Origin: Azolla caroliniana
Lineage: Eukaryota > Polypodiophyta
Length of the DNA: 64,000 nt
Direction of reading: 5' to 3'
Assembly (NCBI GenBank): GCA_043228905.1
Contig: JBHGNT010000005.1
Span: forward strand, 2,108,001 to 2,172,000
The position numbers were made by a program, and so were the translations under genes. Positions 1 to 12,437 of this stretch are shown piece by piece; within the stretch, counting starts at the first letter, position 1; each line of letters starts with the position of its first letter. The notes beneath the pieces are model-generated. The model searched no databases. It was not told the origin of the DNA and saw only the letters and a list, made by a program, of their open reading frames with translations.

Positions 1-1781
1 GTAAGGATTTCAAGAGTAGAGTATGCAAGGAAGCAATCTACTATCTACTATCTTATGAGTGAGACAACATATCCAACTTGAATGTAAATTTGTCATAATG
101 CAATAATTTAAGCCCCAATAAAGTTGTAAGTTTAAAATAATAGAATTTAGACCATTGCATCAATTAGATTGCAAAATTGAACCCTTTTTACCTAGGACAA
201 ATGTAACTACAACAAGAGTCCTCATTGGCTCAATATAGTTATCAAGATGATTATTGAGGGATTAAATTATGGTAACATAATCCAAACTTACTTGGCAAGT
301 TATAATTTAATTTGCTAAACTTGATCAGAAGTCAAGGCCAAAATGATGTGTATCCAAGTTAATGATTGTTATCGTACATTGTTGCATTCAAGTAAACAAC
401 ATGGTTAAAGACTTAATTAAGAACTTCATTCCCAAATGAAGTATCTCTTCACTAGCAAAAATAATTGATGTGAATAGAATCACATAATCAAGGTGACAAA
501 TGTGCATAAGGAGCGAAATGGTATGGTTATGCAAATTCAATGTCAATTTTGACTACAAAAGGCATGAAACTTGATTTTTTTTCGTTAACATCAGCAAAGA
601 ATCACCTAGTAGGTACTTCCTAATTTCAACTGAATGTTGCTCCCTATCATATCAATACATAGCATCTGACCTTACTTTGGAAATAAATTTAAGCCAATAA
701 ATCCTGTGTTGTAGAGTCCTCTGACTAAGATTTATAATGACAGGGCTTATTGTAGGGTTTTGGTAACATCTACCTCAAACATTTAGCCACTCCCTAGCTT
801 CTAGAATTATCTAGATTTCTTGGCCCAAATTTGTGTTCAAATTTAGAGTGTTCAATCATTGTTAATTGTTAAGTGTTAGTATCAGTATGGAGATTGCAAT
901 GAAGGATAGAATTGATGTTACAACTTACCGTTTATACGAGGGCTATTTCCAACACTACACCTCGTTGAATTGTTCTATAATTTATTGATTTTTTTCCTTC
1001 TCTCTCTTCCCCTTCCACGTGTAATAATTCTTGTGGTGTATTGATTTGTTCTATATCCTTCATAATGATTTTATTGGCTTGTTTGTTCGTCCTCATCCAT
1101 GTGATTTATACAATTTATTAATCATCTCCTCTATTTTTTTTATTGATTCTTAGTGTAGGATGCGTGGAATGCTAATGACTCTAGCTTTTTTCGTTAATGC
1201 GTTAACATGGAAACACACACTTGTGTTATTGTAATGGATGATACTACAAGTGGGCACATGATATTCTCCTATTATAAACTAAACATGTTTAATAAAGAGA
1301 GCATAAAAATGCTATGGGTATTATGGCAAATATAGTGAGCATGCAAAGACAATGATAGTGACTTTGAGAATGGATGAGTGATGGGTTTCCTATAATGGAC
1401 CTCATCACAAGGCAAATGCACACGCATAAACATTCATTCACGGAAGCATATATGATATGCATGTGCACAGACACACACATAGAAGCATGCACTTTCATCC
1501 AAAATCCCAGGCAAATGAAAAAATATGTGACATATATTGGGTATTCGGCCTTTGAATATGTTATGTATATGGTGGTTATTTTGTAATCCCTTTCTATTGA
1601 ACTCATGTGCTATCACGTGACTTTCATGACCTACCCATTAAGCTAGTTTTGGAAGATACATGAGACGATAAACTTGCCATATGGATAAGGCAAGCTCACT
1701 ATAAGAGGCCCCCACTAAACTCAATCTACAATTGCATAGGAGACATCAAATAATTTTATGAATGCCTTTTAAAGGGGTAAA

Positions 1782-1922
1782 CAATTGGGGCCCACATCCT
1801 TGATAATCTATAGGATAAGTACATTTTACTCCATCTCATTGATGTTGTTGGAAGCAATTGGGGTCCAAATCCTCGATACTTACTGAATAAGTACATTTTA
1901 CTCTAGCTCGCTGATGTTGTAA
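1782..1922. repeat. Two-copy tandem duplication, unit about 74 bp
   Basis: Two diverged copies start with CAATTGGGG at about 1782 and 1856. Both continue through AAGTACATTTTACTC and end in TGATGTTGT. Several substitutions separate them, so the duplication is not recent. Confidence 0.75.
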
Positions 1923-2170
1923 TCTTGGGTAATGACATTGATTGAAGTTTAAATTACCTTTTTGTACTTTTTTCAAAACATAGGGGTTGTGTTTAAAAGT
2001 TTAAGTATTTAGGTTACATACTCATATTCTCGCTTTTTGTTCATTATGATCAACTTTTTAGACCCAAAATCCATTAATACACTATGATTAGGCGCATGAC
2101 TCCTCTTTCAAGAAAACATTATATTCTCTTATGCTTAAGGAAGTGACAAGAAACTAGAGTCTTCAATTCA

Positions 2171-2172
<2 letters not shown>

Positions 2173-2213
<41 letters not shown>
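2173..2213. repeat. (AC)n microsatellite
   Basis: An uninterrupted AC dinucleotide run of about 40 bases. The reading frame across it on the minus strand is low-complexity (CVCVCV) and not a gene. Confidence 0.95.
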
Positions 2214-2217
<4 letters not shown>

Positions 2218-4195
2218 TATAATCTTATAATAATAAACTTGAGCTACCACCATAGATGAATCTTTCACTAATGTTTTGCATAATACCAAGTTTTTTTTCA
2301 CATTATTACATGGTGAACCAATATTTGTCAAAAAAATCCATCGAAGGATGATATTAGTAGTAAATAATTTTCAACTATAATCGTTCACTAAAGTTAGATA
2401 TAGAAATTTTTCAACTCAATGTTCGGAGTAGGCATGTTTTGTCACTCACGTAACATCAGAATTTGGTATATGTGTGGCATGTGCAATAGATGAACTAATC
2501 CACATTTTTAAAAACTTTCTAATGCTATGAGGGAAAGAAATATTGGTTCATAAGTGAAGTGTTATGATCATTCAAAAGTGGAAGATCGTTAGCATTCCCA
2601 AATTAAATACACATAGATCCTCCTAAGGATAGTCTTGTGGATCTTATTGATTGAACTTTGGTGTATTTTTCGCTTACTAATGCAAAGTAGTGTTTTTTGG
2701 AAAAAAAAACACATGTCTATCTAAAGTAGAAACCATGAACCATGTGCCATCATTGATATTTTTGTATGATTTCCCATCTTGGAAATATTATATTAATTTC
2801 ATAACGATTCTTGTGTTCTTGTGAAATATATTTGTAATGATGTCGAGGCAATCATTGTACTCTACAATGTGCCAAAATTGTTGTAAGCTCATTTGTCACT
2901 CAATAAACAACTCTATGTCGAATAACGGTAAAATGTAGCCTATGTAAGTTCTTTGTGACCATGTTTATTTATTGATGTACTAGTCTTAGAAGGCTCTAGA
3001 TTTAGAGACATCAACCTTACCTTTTCCCCATCAATGCTCTATAAATTCACTTATAGTGGTCCATAGATGCGGGATAGGTTTCCGACCTAATTATTTTGAG
3101 AGTGTGAGAGACAAAGACTCACTAGAATTTAGTATTGCCTTGCAACTTGGCAATTTTATCGTTTTCACTTGTTGTTTGGGAAATTTAAAATTTGTACTGC
3201 AATGTGGAAGCAACATATTATTTTCACTCGTTTGTGGGGAAAAATGTGGATAGTGCCAACATCCAGGAGTATAACTATGAATATGCATGATATGAAACTA
3301 GTAATAGGAACCTAAGAGTGAAGTGCTTTGCCCAAGAAGTGAATGCACAACCTTAATGTTGTGTCAACATTTAAAAGGTTGATGTTGTCTCGAGTGGTTT
3401 AAATGTTTTAAATGTTTTACATAAATCAATATGTCTTGTTGTTGTGAATGTGTGAGGACAAATAAATAAATAAAGTGAGTTTTTTGGAGAGGAGTGATTG
3501 TCCTAAGAGGCACAAACATTCTAGTATTAAACTAGTTTTCAAAGGCTATATTTGCCGATTGAATGCATTCAAATTATAATTAAGTTCATAATAATCAATA
3601 GTAATCAATACATGGATTTATATAACTAATAATATAACATACATTTTCCATATCCCTCTCATTGTATCAATTGCTAGTTCACTAATAGTCATACATCTAT
3701 GAATATTGGCAAACCCCAAGAATTGTATCAGGAAGTCAATCATTACCGGTCCTCAACAACACCTTGGCATACATATTTAGTAAATACCTTAATTTTAATT
3801 TCAAAAAGCAAACCTTAATCATTGTTGTTATGAACTCAATGATGATCATGAAGTTTTAAAACAAACATGAAGTGTTTCGTATAACAAGATGAACAAGTTC
3901 TTAACTTTTGAAGATTGTGTGTCTTTCATTCTAGATGCAAATCTCTATTATAAAAAAAGTCGGTTCTACATTTATTTTCATTGCACTATATGTTGATGAA
4001 TTTTGCTTCTCTAACTCAATATAAATGTTAGCTTGAAGCGACATTTGACATGGTAGATCTGGGATCCATCAAATTGACCATCATAATACTAAGTATATTA
4101 TTGAATTATGTAATATTGGATTATCTTGTATATTGCCTCTTGCCACTTTAATTTTAATACCAATGGAGGATAGTTTTTTATAATAATAAAAGTAT

Positions 4196-5072
4196 ATTAT
4201 TGACTTACTTGACAAATATCATTTGACTCCATACCAAAACTCAACCCAATACACCTTCGGGAGTTCATGTCAAGTTGCTCCAACCAATGTCTCCTCAAAC
4301 AGAGGAGGAGTGAATTGCCATCTCTCGATACTGTTAGTTTCATTAGAGCTATAATGTACTTGGCACATTTTACAAGGCCAAACATAGGTTTTGGAATGTA
4401 GCCAATTATGTCAAATCTAGTGCGCTTATATTGGAATGCAAGCAACAAAGCTCTTCATTATCTCAAAGGAACTATAGATTATGCCCTTTTGTTATACTCG
4501 TCAAGATATTTCTTCTAATGGTCTACAATTGGTTGGTTATACAATATACTAATGTAGATTGGGGTCTTACACTTCTGGCTCTCCACGCGGTGCATGTTTC
4601 TTTATGAACAATTCTTTAATTTCTAGGTATAACAAGAAACAACTTTGTGTTGTTGTGTCCACCTTTAAAGCAAAGTATGTTGTAGTAAGTATGGCATGTT
4701 GGTAATTGATATCGTTGCGATGTCTCATTCAATACTTCCAATGGATTTTAAATGCTCTTGCACTTGTGCATTGTAATAGTCAAAATGATATTTCTTTAAC
4801 TAATGATAGGTTTTCCATTTCAACTTCTAAGTTCAAGCACTTTGCAATTAATTCATTCCATCACATTAGAAATCGAGAAAAAGACAAATATATCGCAATT
4901 TTGTCTTATTGACAATATGATAATAGATATATTTACTAAAACTTTGTTAGCAACAAAGTATGATGATTCCATAGTTACAAATGCTCCCCTTGTCCTCTTC
5001 TTAATACACAATTTTGAATGGTGCCATAGTTTGTTTAACCTCAGCCCATGACCAAGCTTGTAAGAGGGAAAA
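4196..5072 (+). pseudogene. Ty1/copia RT-RNase H remnant with PPT trace
   Basis: Conceptual translation across several stops and frame changes gives copia landmarks in the right order. TRPNIGFG (about 4370-4400) resembles the RT C-terminal TRPDI motif. HYLKGTIDYALLLY (about 4455-4495) resembles the RYLKGT linker. ISRYNKKQLCVVVSTFKAKY (about 4620-4680) resembles the RNase H block ISW.SKKQ..VA.SS.EAEY, and DIFTKTL (about 4925-4950) the terminal ADIFTKPL. A CCAAGCTTGTAAGAGGG stretch near 5050-5068 resembles the copia polypurine tract that follows. The fragment is the 3' end of a copia pol, heavily mutated and AT-rich like its surroundings, so it is an old insertion. No LTR pair is visible. Confidence 0.82.
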
Positions 5073-5999
5073 GCATGCATGTTTGCATCATTGGTCAAAT
5101 TGTCGAACAAGTTTCTTTCATTGAGTTGGACATCCATAGTATGTTATGTGTTAAACCACAATAGTATATGGATGTGTATACATACATATACATGTTATGT
5201 ATTACCAAGGACCCAACTAAATCAACCATACACAACTTTATAGTTATCTCATCTTTTATGGTAGCCATGTTGACCCTTAATAGTATCTCAAGTGTTAGCC
5301 CACTATAGAACTCACAAATATGCATATGCACACTTATCCCCACATTTTTCCAAGGTTGTCACTTGGAAAATGTGAGTGATCACCAACCTTAAAGATTTGC
5401 TATTTTCATTAGATATTACGAAACATTGTTAACTCCCTTTTCATGAAGTGTCAATATAGGAACTAGTTTTAATATTGTATGTTGGTTTCTTGTTACATGG
5501 TACAATAGTAGATACCCAAAAAATGCATCAAACATTAATCTTACAACACTTCTAAGTTAGATTCTACAAGCATGCACCTTCATGAAATCCTTATCTAAAT
5601 GTAAGTTTCCATCTTAATGGTTCCAAATGCCCGTCGTAAACCTTGCTCAACGAAACATAAAATCGTTTCTCAAATTCCATCCATCAAGGCCCTCCTAAAA
5701 ATTTAAGATAATTTTCCATTGCAACTATGGTGACAAACAACCCATTAACTAACACATATTTGAACCAGATTTATTCATAAAAAGGAACAATTAAAAACTG
5801 AAAGGAAATAAAGCTTCATGGTGTGAAAATATGTGCAAAGCTAGGTTGATGGAAGTTATCATAAAATATGGATAAATTAAAAGTGTATACAAAAACTTTG
5901 TAGTTCAGTATGTCCGAATCAGGCACATAATGTCATCAAAGGACAAGCGGTCACGAATAATATGAACTCAAAGTCAAAGTTCAAGCCAACGTCAAGCTA

Positions 6000-6312
6000 C
6001 TGTAGATAAGTGAATTCCTTTCCTCTTTGAAAGAGAAGGGGAATGTGAATAAGTGTGAACACAAATAAAATAAAGAAAAGTGAAAGATAACATCCAAGAG
6101 TTGTGATGTTCCTAAGAGGCAAAACGCGCTTCGTATTAAACAAATATCTAAAGACAACATGCCAACCCATTGTAAGTCATAATCAACTAAGATGCCGTAG
6201 ATAACTAAATTCCTTTTCTTGTCAAAGCAAGAAGGGAATGTGAATAAGTGTGAATGCAAATAAATAAATACAAGTGAAAAGATAGCATCCAAGGGGTGTG
6301 ACTCCGACGAGG
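6000..6312. repeat. Imperfect direct duplication, unit about 115 bp
   Basis: Copies at about 6006-6119 and 6200-6312 share the core GGGAATGTGAATAAGTGTGAA and then (A/C)AAATAAA, AAGTGAAA and ATCCAAG blocks. The copies are diverged and separated by about 80 bp. A related fragment with AAATAAATAAATAAAGTGAG lies near 3460-3520, so this may be a family repeat. Confidence 0.65.
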
Positions 6313-7121
6313 CTATATACCAACCCAATGTAAGTCATATTCAACATCAATCCTTGTCTTTCTATAGCTTGTCATATTATATATGATAGTCCTATCCATT
6401 GGTGTATCATATTATTGTCACCTATGAGTTTGCAATATCCAAGAAAAGATTTGAACTTCAAAATAATACTAAAAACAAATCATGGAATTGATATACACAT
6501 TTGTTTATATAGTCTCCATCTTCATAAGGATAGCCACGGTGCATTTTGGGGATCTAATTGGTACACATTATCTAAGCAACCTAGGTCCATACTTGTGTAT
6601 TCATGTTCCTGGTCAAAGTATTTGTATTCATTATCTCCCAAGAGAGCTTAAACTCAAACTCCACGAATATTAAATTAGTAGTAGATAATGATTCATCACC
6701 CTATAAGAGAACTTATCTTTTTCAAAGTACCTTGCTAGAAAAAAAGGGTGCAATAATACGATGGGTATTACATTATTCTACAACGGAGAGATTCTTGATG
6801 TCATTATAAGGAAACGTAAGGGTTTTGAAACATGCAATACAATCCCAATCTCATCGATTTTGAAGACTACTTCTTTCCCCAAGACATCATTATATATATG
6901 GGTATGAATACAATTATAGTCATATTTGATTGGTTTCAGTTGTTAAAAATGCTCTAATAACTTTTGCAATTATTATAGTGGCCAACCAACCTTAGTATTC
7001 GTCATAATATCAAAATTACCCCCAAATGAAACTATAGAAAGACTAAGAGATACTTTTTTAACATAAACATTAGTACATATAAGGGAAAAAGAAACTAAAT
7101 GAGAAGTGTTTTGAGTAAGAT

Positions 7122-7325
7122 TGCGATTTAGACTCTTCAAGTGTAAGGTCTAACTTAAAAAATAATGCTCATGTAAGGTTGGACTACATACTATTGGAGA
7201 GCCTAAGGGCTAAACTAGAAAAATGTGATTTAGACTCTTCAAGTGTGAGGTCTAACTTTAAAGGCAATGCTCATGTAAAGTTGGACTCCATACTATTAGA
7301 GAGCCTAAGGGCTAAACTACAAAAT
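7122..7325. repeat. Tandem duplication, unit about 100 bp
   Basis: Two adjacent copies each run from GATTTAGACTCTTCAAGTGT through GGTCTAACTT and AATGCTCATGTAA to GAGAGCCTAAGGGCTAAACTA. A handful of substitutions separate them. The open frame spanning 7179-7400 is a by-product of the repeat and has no other support. Confidence 0.8.
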
Positions 7326-9082
7326 AAGAAGGCTTTGATAAATCATCAAGCTGTCATCATAATTGATAAGTTAGATCTAATTAGGTTGTATCATATTTAG
7401 TTAGTTTTATCTTTATTGGTTATATGAATATCTTATTATGTGTCATGTTATTTAAATAAGGTTGTATGGTAATTTTAATATGTTGCTTTATTTAAAAATA
7501 AAACAAAACTTCCCTTAATAGCTTGTATGCTTTACCATTTACTTTTTGGCTTTTATTAAGGTCTACATCCAAGAAAAATATCCCTTAGTGTTTCTATGGT
7601 TTGACAAATGATATTAAGAGAAATACAAGGGGTATCATGAAATACAAGGAGTGTTTTGAGCCTTATAAAAATGACAAACAGTTATAAAAGCGTTCCGGCT
7701 GGCAAAGTTCATATCAATAATCAATAACATGTTTTCGTAGTGTATCATGAAACGGTTATGACCTAAAAGCTTGTACTTGTGGCCTATACTTTAGGGGATG
7801 TGCTTTTTGGTGATGTATATTGCATGTGGCAAAGATTTGATAGAAGGAAGACTAAAAATGATGGCGCATAAGCTCCCAACGCTTATTGCCATGTGATTTA
7901 CAACTTCAGAAAGTGACATATTTGAACTTATATAAGCCCGGGCAATCATGAAGAATGGTGAAAAAATATGATTTTCTAAAACAATCATTAGGATATCATC
8001 ATTTGAAAAGAAAAGTGAGGTGATTGAAAACTTTGTGTGGAGTCAGATGCCGCAATGAATCAACAACCAAGTCATGCATGTGTTGCATTTTGAAGATTAA
8101 ACTACTCACGCGATTTATTATAACATTAGACTTTAGATTAGGAGGTTTGACACTCAAGATGCTGAAATAAAAGTGAATTATGTACTCCAAAAATATTGAC
8201 AAAGGCACAAAGACATAACTATATTGGCATATAACACAATATAATATGTGACATTGGTGTTATACGTTAAAATGCATGATATAGTGCACAATGGATGTGT
8301 ACTAAACACAACAAAATATATAGATTTACACCTTGAGGAATGTTAGAAATTTTTTGAATATAAACTTATTTGGAATTCATTAAAAAGTCAAACATCCCAA
8401 TTATTTCGCCACGTAATGCACATTTTAGAAACTTCAACAACAAATGTAGACCTTAAGCTTTATTATCATAAACTAGAATTGATAAAAGGTTCTTTTCACG
8501 CTATGGCAGAGAGGATAAAAAATAAACAAGAAGCCATGTTTTTTTTAACCATAAACTTCTTGACACTGTCCTAGATCTCAAGGATCTTATACATAGCTTG
8601 GGCATTTGATATTTGTTTTATCAAGTACTTGAACAATGTTGAATTGCGAGAAAAGGTATTTGGATGTTTTATATCCTAAAATTAAGACACATGGGGTTGC
8701 AAGATAAGTGAAAAGTCATTAACTCGTTGTAGTGGACATAGGTATGCTAATGGCACAATAAATTGATGACATGTATGCCTCATAAAGATTGGAGACTTGG
8801 GATTGTCAAATGTATAGAGCATTACAATATTGTTCTGGGGAAGAAATTGACATAGAGTTATGGTAAAGGGAATTGACATAATTTTCAACATTTTCACAAT
8901 AAAATGAAATACATGTTCATTGTGTCCAAAGTTTTGTTTTTCTCACTTCCACGTGATAGGTTACATTTTGATCAAGTCCAAAAAAATGCTTCTCTAGGTC
9001 ATATAAATTACCAAGTGTTACCCCAATATATGTCAAAATGCCTTTCTATATAGTGCCTACAAGAAATGTTTGAAGTTATTCA

Positions 9083-9256
9083 GTTTTCTAGGTTGCATTG
9101 AACTTAGGTCTCTCTAATTGCCTCCCCATCTTGGCATCTTTAACTTCTTGATGTCTTTAGAATAGGGATGTGGTTTTCTAGGTTGCATTGTACTTAGATC
9201 TCTCTAATTGCCTCCCCATTTTGTCATCTTTAACTTCTTGATGTCTTTAGAATAAT
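9083..9256. repeat. Tandem duplication, period 90 bp
   Basis: GTTTTCTAGGTTGCATTG at 9083 recurs at 9173 and both copies run through CTCTCTAATTGCCTCCCCAT to TTCTTGATGTCTTTAGAATA. Only a few differences are visible, so this is among the younger duplications in the AT-rich block. Confidence 0.85.
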
Positions 9257-10559
9257 ACTTAAGGTTGTGCTAGATTTTCAACCACAAAGTGGTATATGCC
9301 ACCATCTGGTTTGCTTTCTAAAAATGTTAACTCAATTGCAAGGAGCCCCCATGATGTGAGAGTTGGTCAAAAGAAGTAGGGGTAATAGACCTAAGACTTA
9401 GATTCGCTAACATACTTTTCCAGCTCATGTGAAAAACAAATCAAGCATATGGTGATGCATACACGTTTAATCTGACCTACCTAACATTATATAATAAACA
9501 GGTGTATCAATGTGTGCATTCACAAATTATGATATTATAACATTAATGGTTATAAGGAATGATGATTTTGGTCATGATGCACACAAAGGCCTTCAAAGTT
9601 CTCAAGGTATCACTAATGACAGGTGTACACGATTCATGGAACATATTGACTCAAGGTTGCACATTAGAAAGGTTGTAGACTTTATAAAGTTTCCAAGCCT
9701 TTTAGTTTGTCTTCATTTGCTTTATGTTTTGTATGTGTGGAAGAGGACGTTATTAATTATCGACTCCATAAATTATTATGATATTACTTTCCATGACATG
9801 ATCCCCCTCTTCATGTGAAGCCACTCAATGCCTTAGGAAAACAAAATTTACTTTTAAAACTCCAAAAAGGAATGGTGGTTGGTTAGGCATCAACAAACTA
9901 CGCTCCCTTGTCACCATCTCCCAATTGCTATATCACGGGTACAAAGGCACCACATATTCCTAAGCCAAGAATAAAGTTTATGGTGTTTTTCAAGGCTATA
10001 AGTTAGTTATTAAAATATTGGTCATTCAACTTTCAACTTTAACATCAAAATTGCTTTTAACGAGCTAGTTGTTTTAAGTGATCAATAATGCAATTAATTG
10101 TTCACATGTGAGTTAGTTATATGTTAATATTCTACATAAGGGTCTTTCTCAAATTTGGTTGATTGATTATCTTCCAATCACGATCACGTAGAAGGGGCCC
10201 CAAATTTGCTAGAAACACAATTTCCAATGTAGCTTATCTTGTGATCATTAAGACAATCTTTTCATGTGGGTAGGGAAGGGAACAATATCTATAACAAACA
10301 CTAAAAACCATTGGTGTATCATTTTCACAATATTTCTAGCCTTTTAAGTGTTGACTCATGACGTTTGGGTTGTGGGAACCCCTCATGACATGGGAATGGA
10401 TATATATGTATTGGGCACTCAATAATTTTGTCCCCTTTAACGGTGGGTTGCTTGAGGATGAAGTGAACAACTTATGTTCTTGACTTCAATTGAGAATATT
10501 TTGTAGAGAGACTAGAGGTTAATGCCTAGGTTGCTGGATGGTGAGTTTGGAAGGGAGGT

Positions 10560-10735
10560 GCTCTCCTTTCAAAACAACAAAAAACAGAAAAAAATGAGAA
10601 AAAAAGAAACCACTAGTGCAATAGTACTATGGAATCCACTAGAACTTTCAAAATGATGCAAATGCTAAGTAAGAGGAAAGAAAAAAAAGGAAAAAAAAAA
10701 AGGAAAACAAGGAAAAAGAACAACTTAACAAGAAA
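10560..10735. repeat. A-rich low-complexity tract
   Basis: A purine-rich stretch of A runs broken by G. It precedes the LINE fragment in the same orientation, but it lies 5' of the LINE remains, so it is not the LINE tail. Confidence 0.6.
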
Positions 10736-10898
10736 GTTAGGATGCCTTAATCTCATGGGTGTCAAAAAATAATGATTCAATGGTGTCTTGTTTGGTTCAT
10801 GGGAAGAAACAAAACCAATATTATTCTTTTTACCTCATTTGTAACATCAAATATCCATCACATGCATATCATTTACAACATCACAATGGCTCTTAATA

Positions 10899-11815
10899 GT
10901 GAATCCATCAGTCGATGAGGTTGAGGAGGATTGGATCTTGTATGTAGTTAACGGCAAGCCACTCGAGTGTTTAGAATGGGATCCTGCAAAATACATGTGG
11001 AGGGGAGAACAAGATAAATCAAGAGGTTTCTTTGATTACTCAATGCGCTTGGGGAGAAAGTTATGCTTGCATTGTGAGAAGTGTGCCAACAAATGGACCC
11101 ATGTAGCTGTCGATTCGGTCTTTGTGGATAGAACCAGGAGCAGGATATGGAACTCATCCCACCCCAAGAGGGTCAAGGTGTTTTTTCGGTTAATCACCCA
11201 TCGGGTTGTTTCCATAGGAGAGTGGCTGGCGAAAAGGGGTGACATGAGTAATTGCAAGGCCTATGGAGCGAGTTTGGAGGACATCACACATTGTTTGTGG
11301 AGTTGCCCGTGTGCCCAAGAAGTTTGGACGAGGAGCTTAAGAATTCTAGCTCGATGTAGGGTTGAAGTTTAGGTATCAAGCGCAACAATTGTTTGGTTAG
11401 CTACTGAATTGACTGCGTGGTTTCATGGGTGGAATGGAAATAGTCCTTCTTTAAAGGTGGTGCAACGAAATGTACAACCTTCAACTCAAGGAGGTTCATT
11501 CTATATACAGGAACGATATGTAGATATTTGGTTTTTAGTGGCCGGCCTTACTGTTTGGCAAGTGTGGGTATCTAGGTGCAAGGAGTCATTTACCGGTAAG
11601 CAAACCCCACCCGTTGAGAGTTTAATGCTAATTTGGTTTAATCTTATTTCCACGTTACAAGGAGGTTTCCTTCTAAAATGGAGAGGTTCTCTGATGCTGC
11701 AAGTGGTGGATGACAATGCAAATTGGAGTTGGTTTCCTTGTAGCCATGCAAATTGGCTTGTAACATATGAGTTGTATATTATCCTATGTACATTGTCTAA
11801 CTAATGGAAGTAGTA
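10899..11815 (+). pseudogene. LINE (non-LTR retrotransposon) ORF2 C-terminal fragment
   Basis: The 10899-11372 frame matches the reverse-transcriptase zinc-binding region at the end of plant LINE ORF2 proteins. RIWNSSHPKRVKVFFRLITH corresponds to the W..K.P.KVK.F.WR block. CKAYGASLEDITHCLWSCP followed by AQEVW corresponds to the C..C......H.....C..A..VW finger, with the second Cys replaced. The 11409-11804 frame continues with the tryptophan-rich tail. A stop near 11370 and a frame change separate them. RT and endonuclease domains are absent, as expected for a 5'-truncated LINE copy. No poly(A) tail or target duplication could be placed. Confidence 0.78.
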
Positions 11816-12017
11816 TTTTTTGGGATGGTGGCGATGGGTTGAGTGTGGTAGCTAGGGTAACCGAGGATGTGGCAGACTAAAGCTCAAGTAAAGATTGACG
11901 AAGGGTAGCGTTCTCGGCTTGGAGTTGTTCCAAAAGCTACGAGTATTTGGGGTAGGCTATCAAACGAATCGGACATGGCTTTCGATGTGTGGTTAGCGAA
12001 GAGGGGGAGAGAGTGAA
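11816..12017 (-). pseudogene. Degenerate chromovirus gag 5' end
   Basis: Immediately downstream (minus sense) of the H-family LTR and its primer site lies a start-like ATG near 11973. A leucine/glutamine-rich stretch LLEQLQAENATLRQSLLEL follows at about 11885-11935, read in another frame. A similar N-terminal coiled coil begins Gag of chromovirus B (28365 onward). The fragment is frameshifted and cut off at the LINE boundary. Because it follows the LTR that also ends element H, the LTR appears to be shared by two tandem element copies. Confidence 0.5.
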
Positions 12018-12036
12018 GAATTGAAGGTGAACAAAC
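12018..12036 (-). promoter_or_regulatory. Candidate self-primer binding site of H family
   Basis: In minus sense the bases after the LTR read GTTTGTTCACCTTCAATTC. The stretch at 12018-12034 is complementary to LTR positions 12140-12156 over 17 bases with one mismatch. Those LTR bases lie 26-42 nt from the TATA-like box, where the transcript should begin. No TGG-initiated tRNA site is present. This is the Tf1-type self-priming layout, also seen in element B. Confidence 0.6.
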
Positions 12037-12437
12037 TGTTAAGGACAAAAGAATCAGAGCTACAAGGATGCGATCAACAAGCCTAAAAGCGCTACAAAGA
12101 CACGATTGACAAGCTAAGGGTAACTATCATTAATTGGTGTTGTTCACCTTGAATTCATTCAAGGTGAACTCAAATATTTATACTAAGCGGCATGCATGCC
12201 TGTTGAGTGCATGTGATACACTAGAGCATGTATGTACGCATGTATGTACGCATGCATGTGCCAAGTGTGAATAATACAATGGAGCAATTATGCTCATGAT
12301 GCTAACTTAAAGCTACAAGGAACAATTATGCATATAACAAATGTATATTAGACATGTTGGTTAACACATAACTCTCGATTATAACACAAGAGGTCACGAG
12401 TTCGGATCTAGACAAGATCGTTGTCATGTCTATGACA
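12037..12437 (-). repeat. H chromovirus LTR (401 bp)
   Basis: In minus sense it starts TGTCATAGACATGACAACG after a CAATGGGGATAA polypurine tract and ends CTTAACA. A TATAAATA box lies at 12182-12175. An 11-bp-arm palindrome (TTCACCTTGAA / TTCAAGGTGAA) at about 12143-12168 covers the predicted transcript start. The 5' terminus parallels the LTR of element B (TGTCATGGC). It serves as the 3' LTR of the pol remnant at 12438-15823 and also precedes a gag start. Confidence 0.72.

Larger units (their letters stand above)
1..4195. other. AT-rich intergenic DNA, no gene
   Basis: AT-rich sequence with only short, unconvincing open frames on either strand. I see no codon structure, recognisable domain or RNA gene. 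It holds a tandem duplication near 1.8 kb and an AC microsatellite near 2.2 kb, listed separately. It is probably very old decayed repeat DNA. Confidence 0.7.
5073..10890. other. AT-rich intergenic DNA, no gene
   Basis: About 5.8 kb of AT-rich sequence with no supported coding region or RNA gene. Short open frames of 65-115 codons occur but have no domain-like content. It contains three local tandem duplications and an A-rich tract. The first few hundred bases may include LTR remains of the upstream copia fragment, but no LTR pair can be drawn. Confidence 0.65.

Noticed and set aside
2119-2331. 70-codon frame across the AC microsatellite
   Set aside because: Most of it is a Cys-Val run from the dinucleotide repeat.
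5981-6328. 115-codon minus-strand frame with internal protein repeat
   Set aside because: The protein repeat only reflects the direct DNA duplication there; no other coding evidence.
9510-9818. 102-codon open frame in AT-rich DNA
   Set aside because: No recognisable motif, no codon bias, and surrounded by decayed sequence; could be chance.
10899-11372. Host zinc-finger gene
   Set aside because: The Cys/His pattern and flanking sequence match the LINE ORF2 terminal zinc-binding region and the frame continues into a broken LINE tail.
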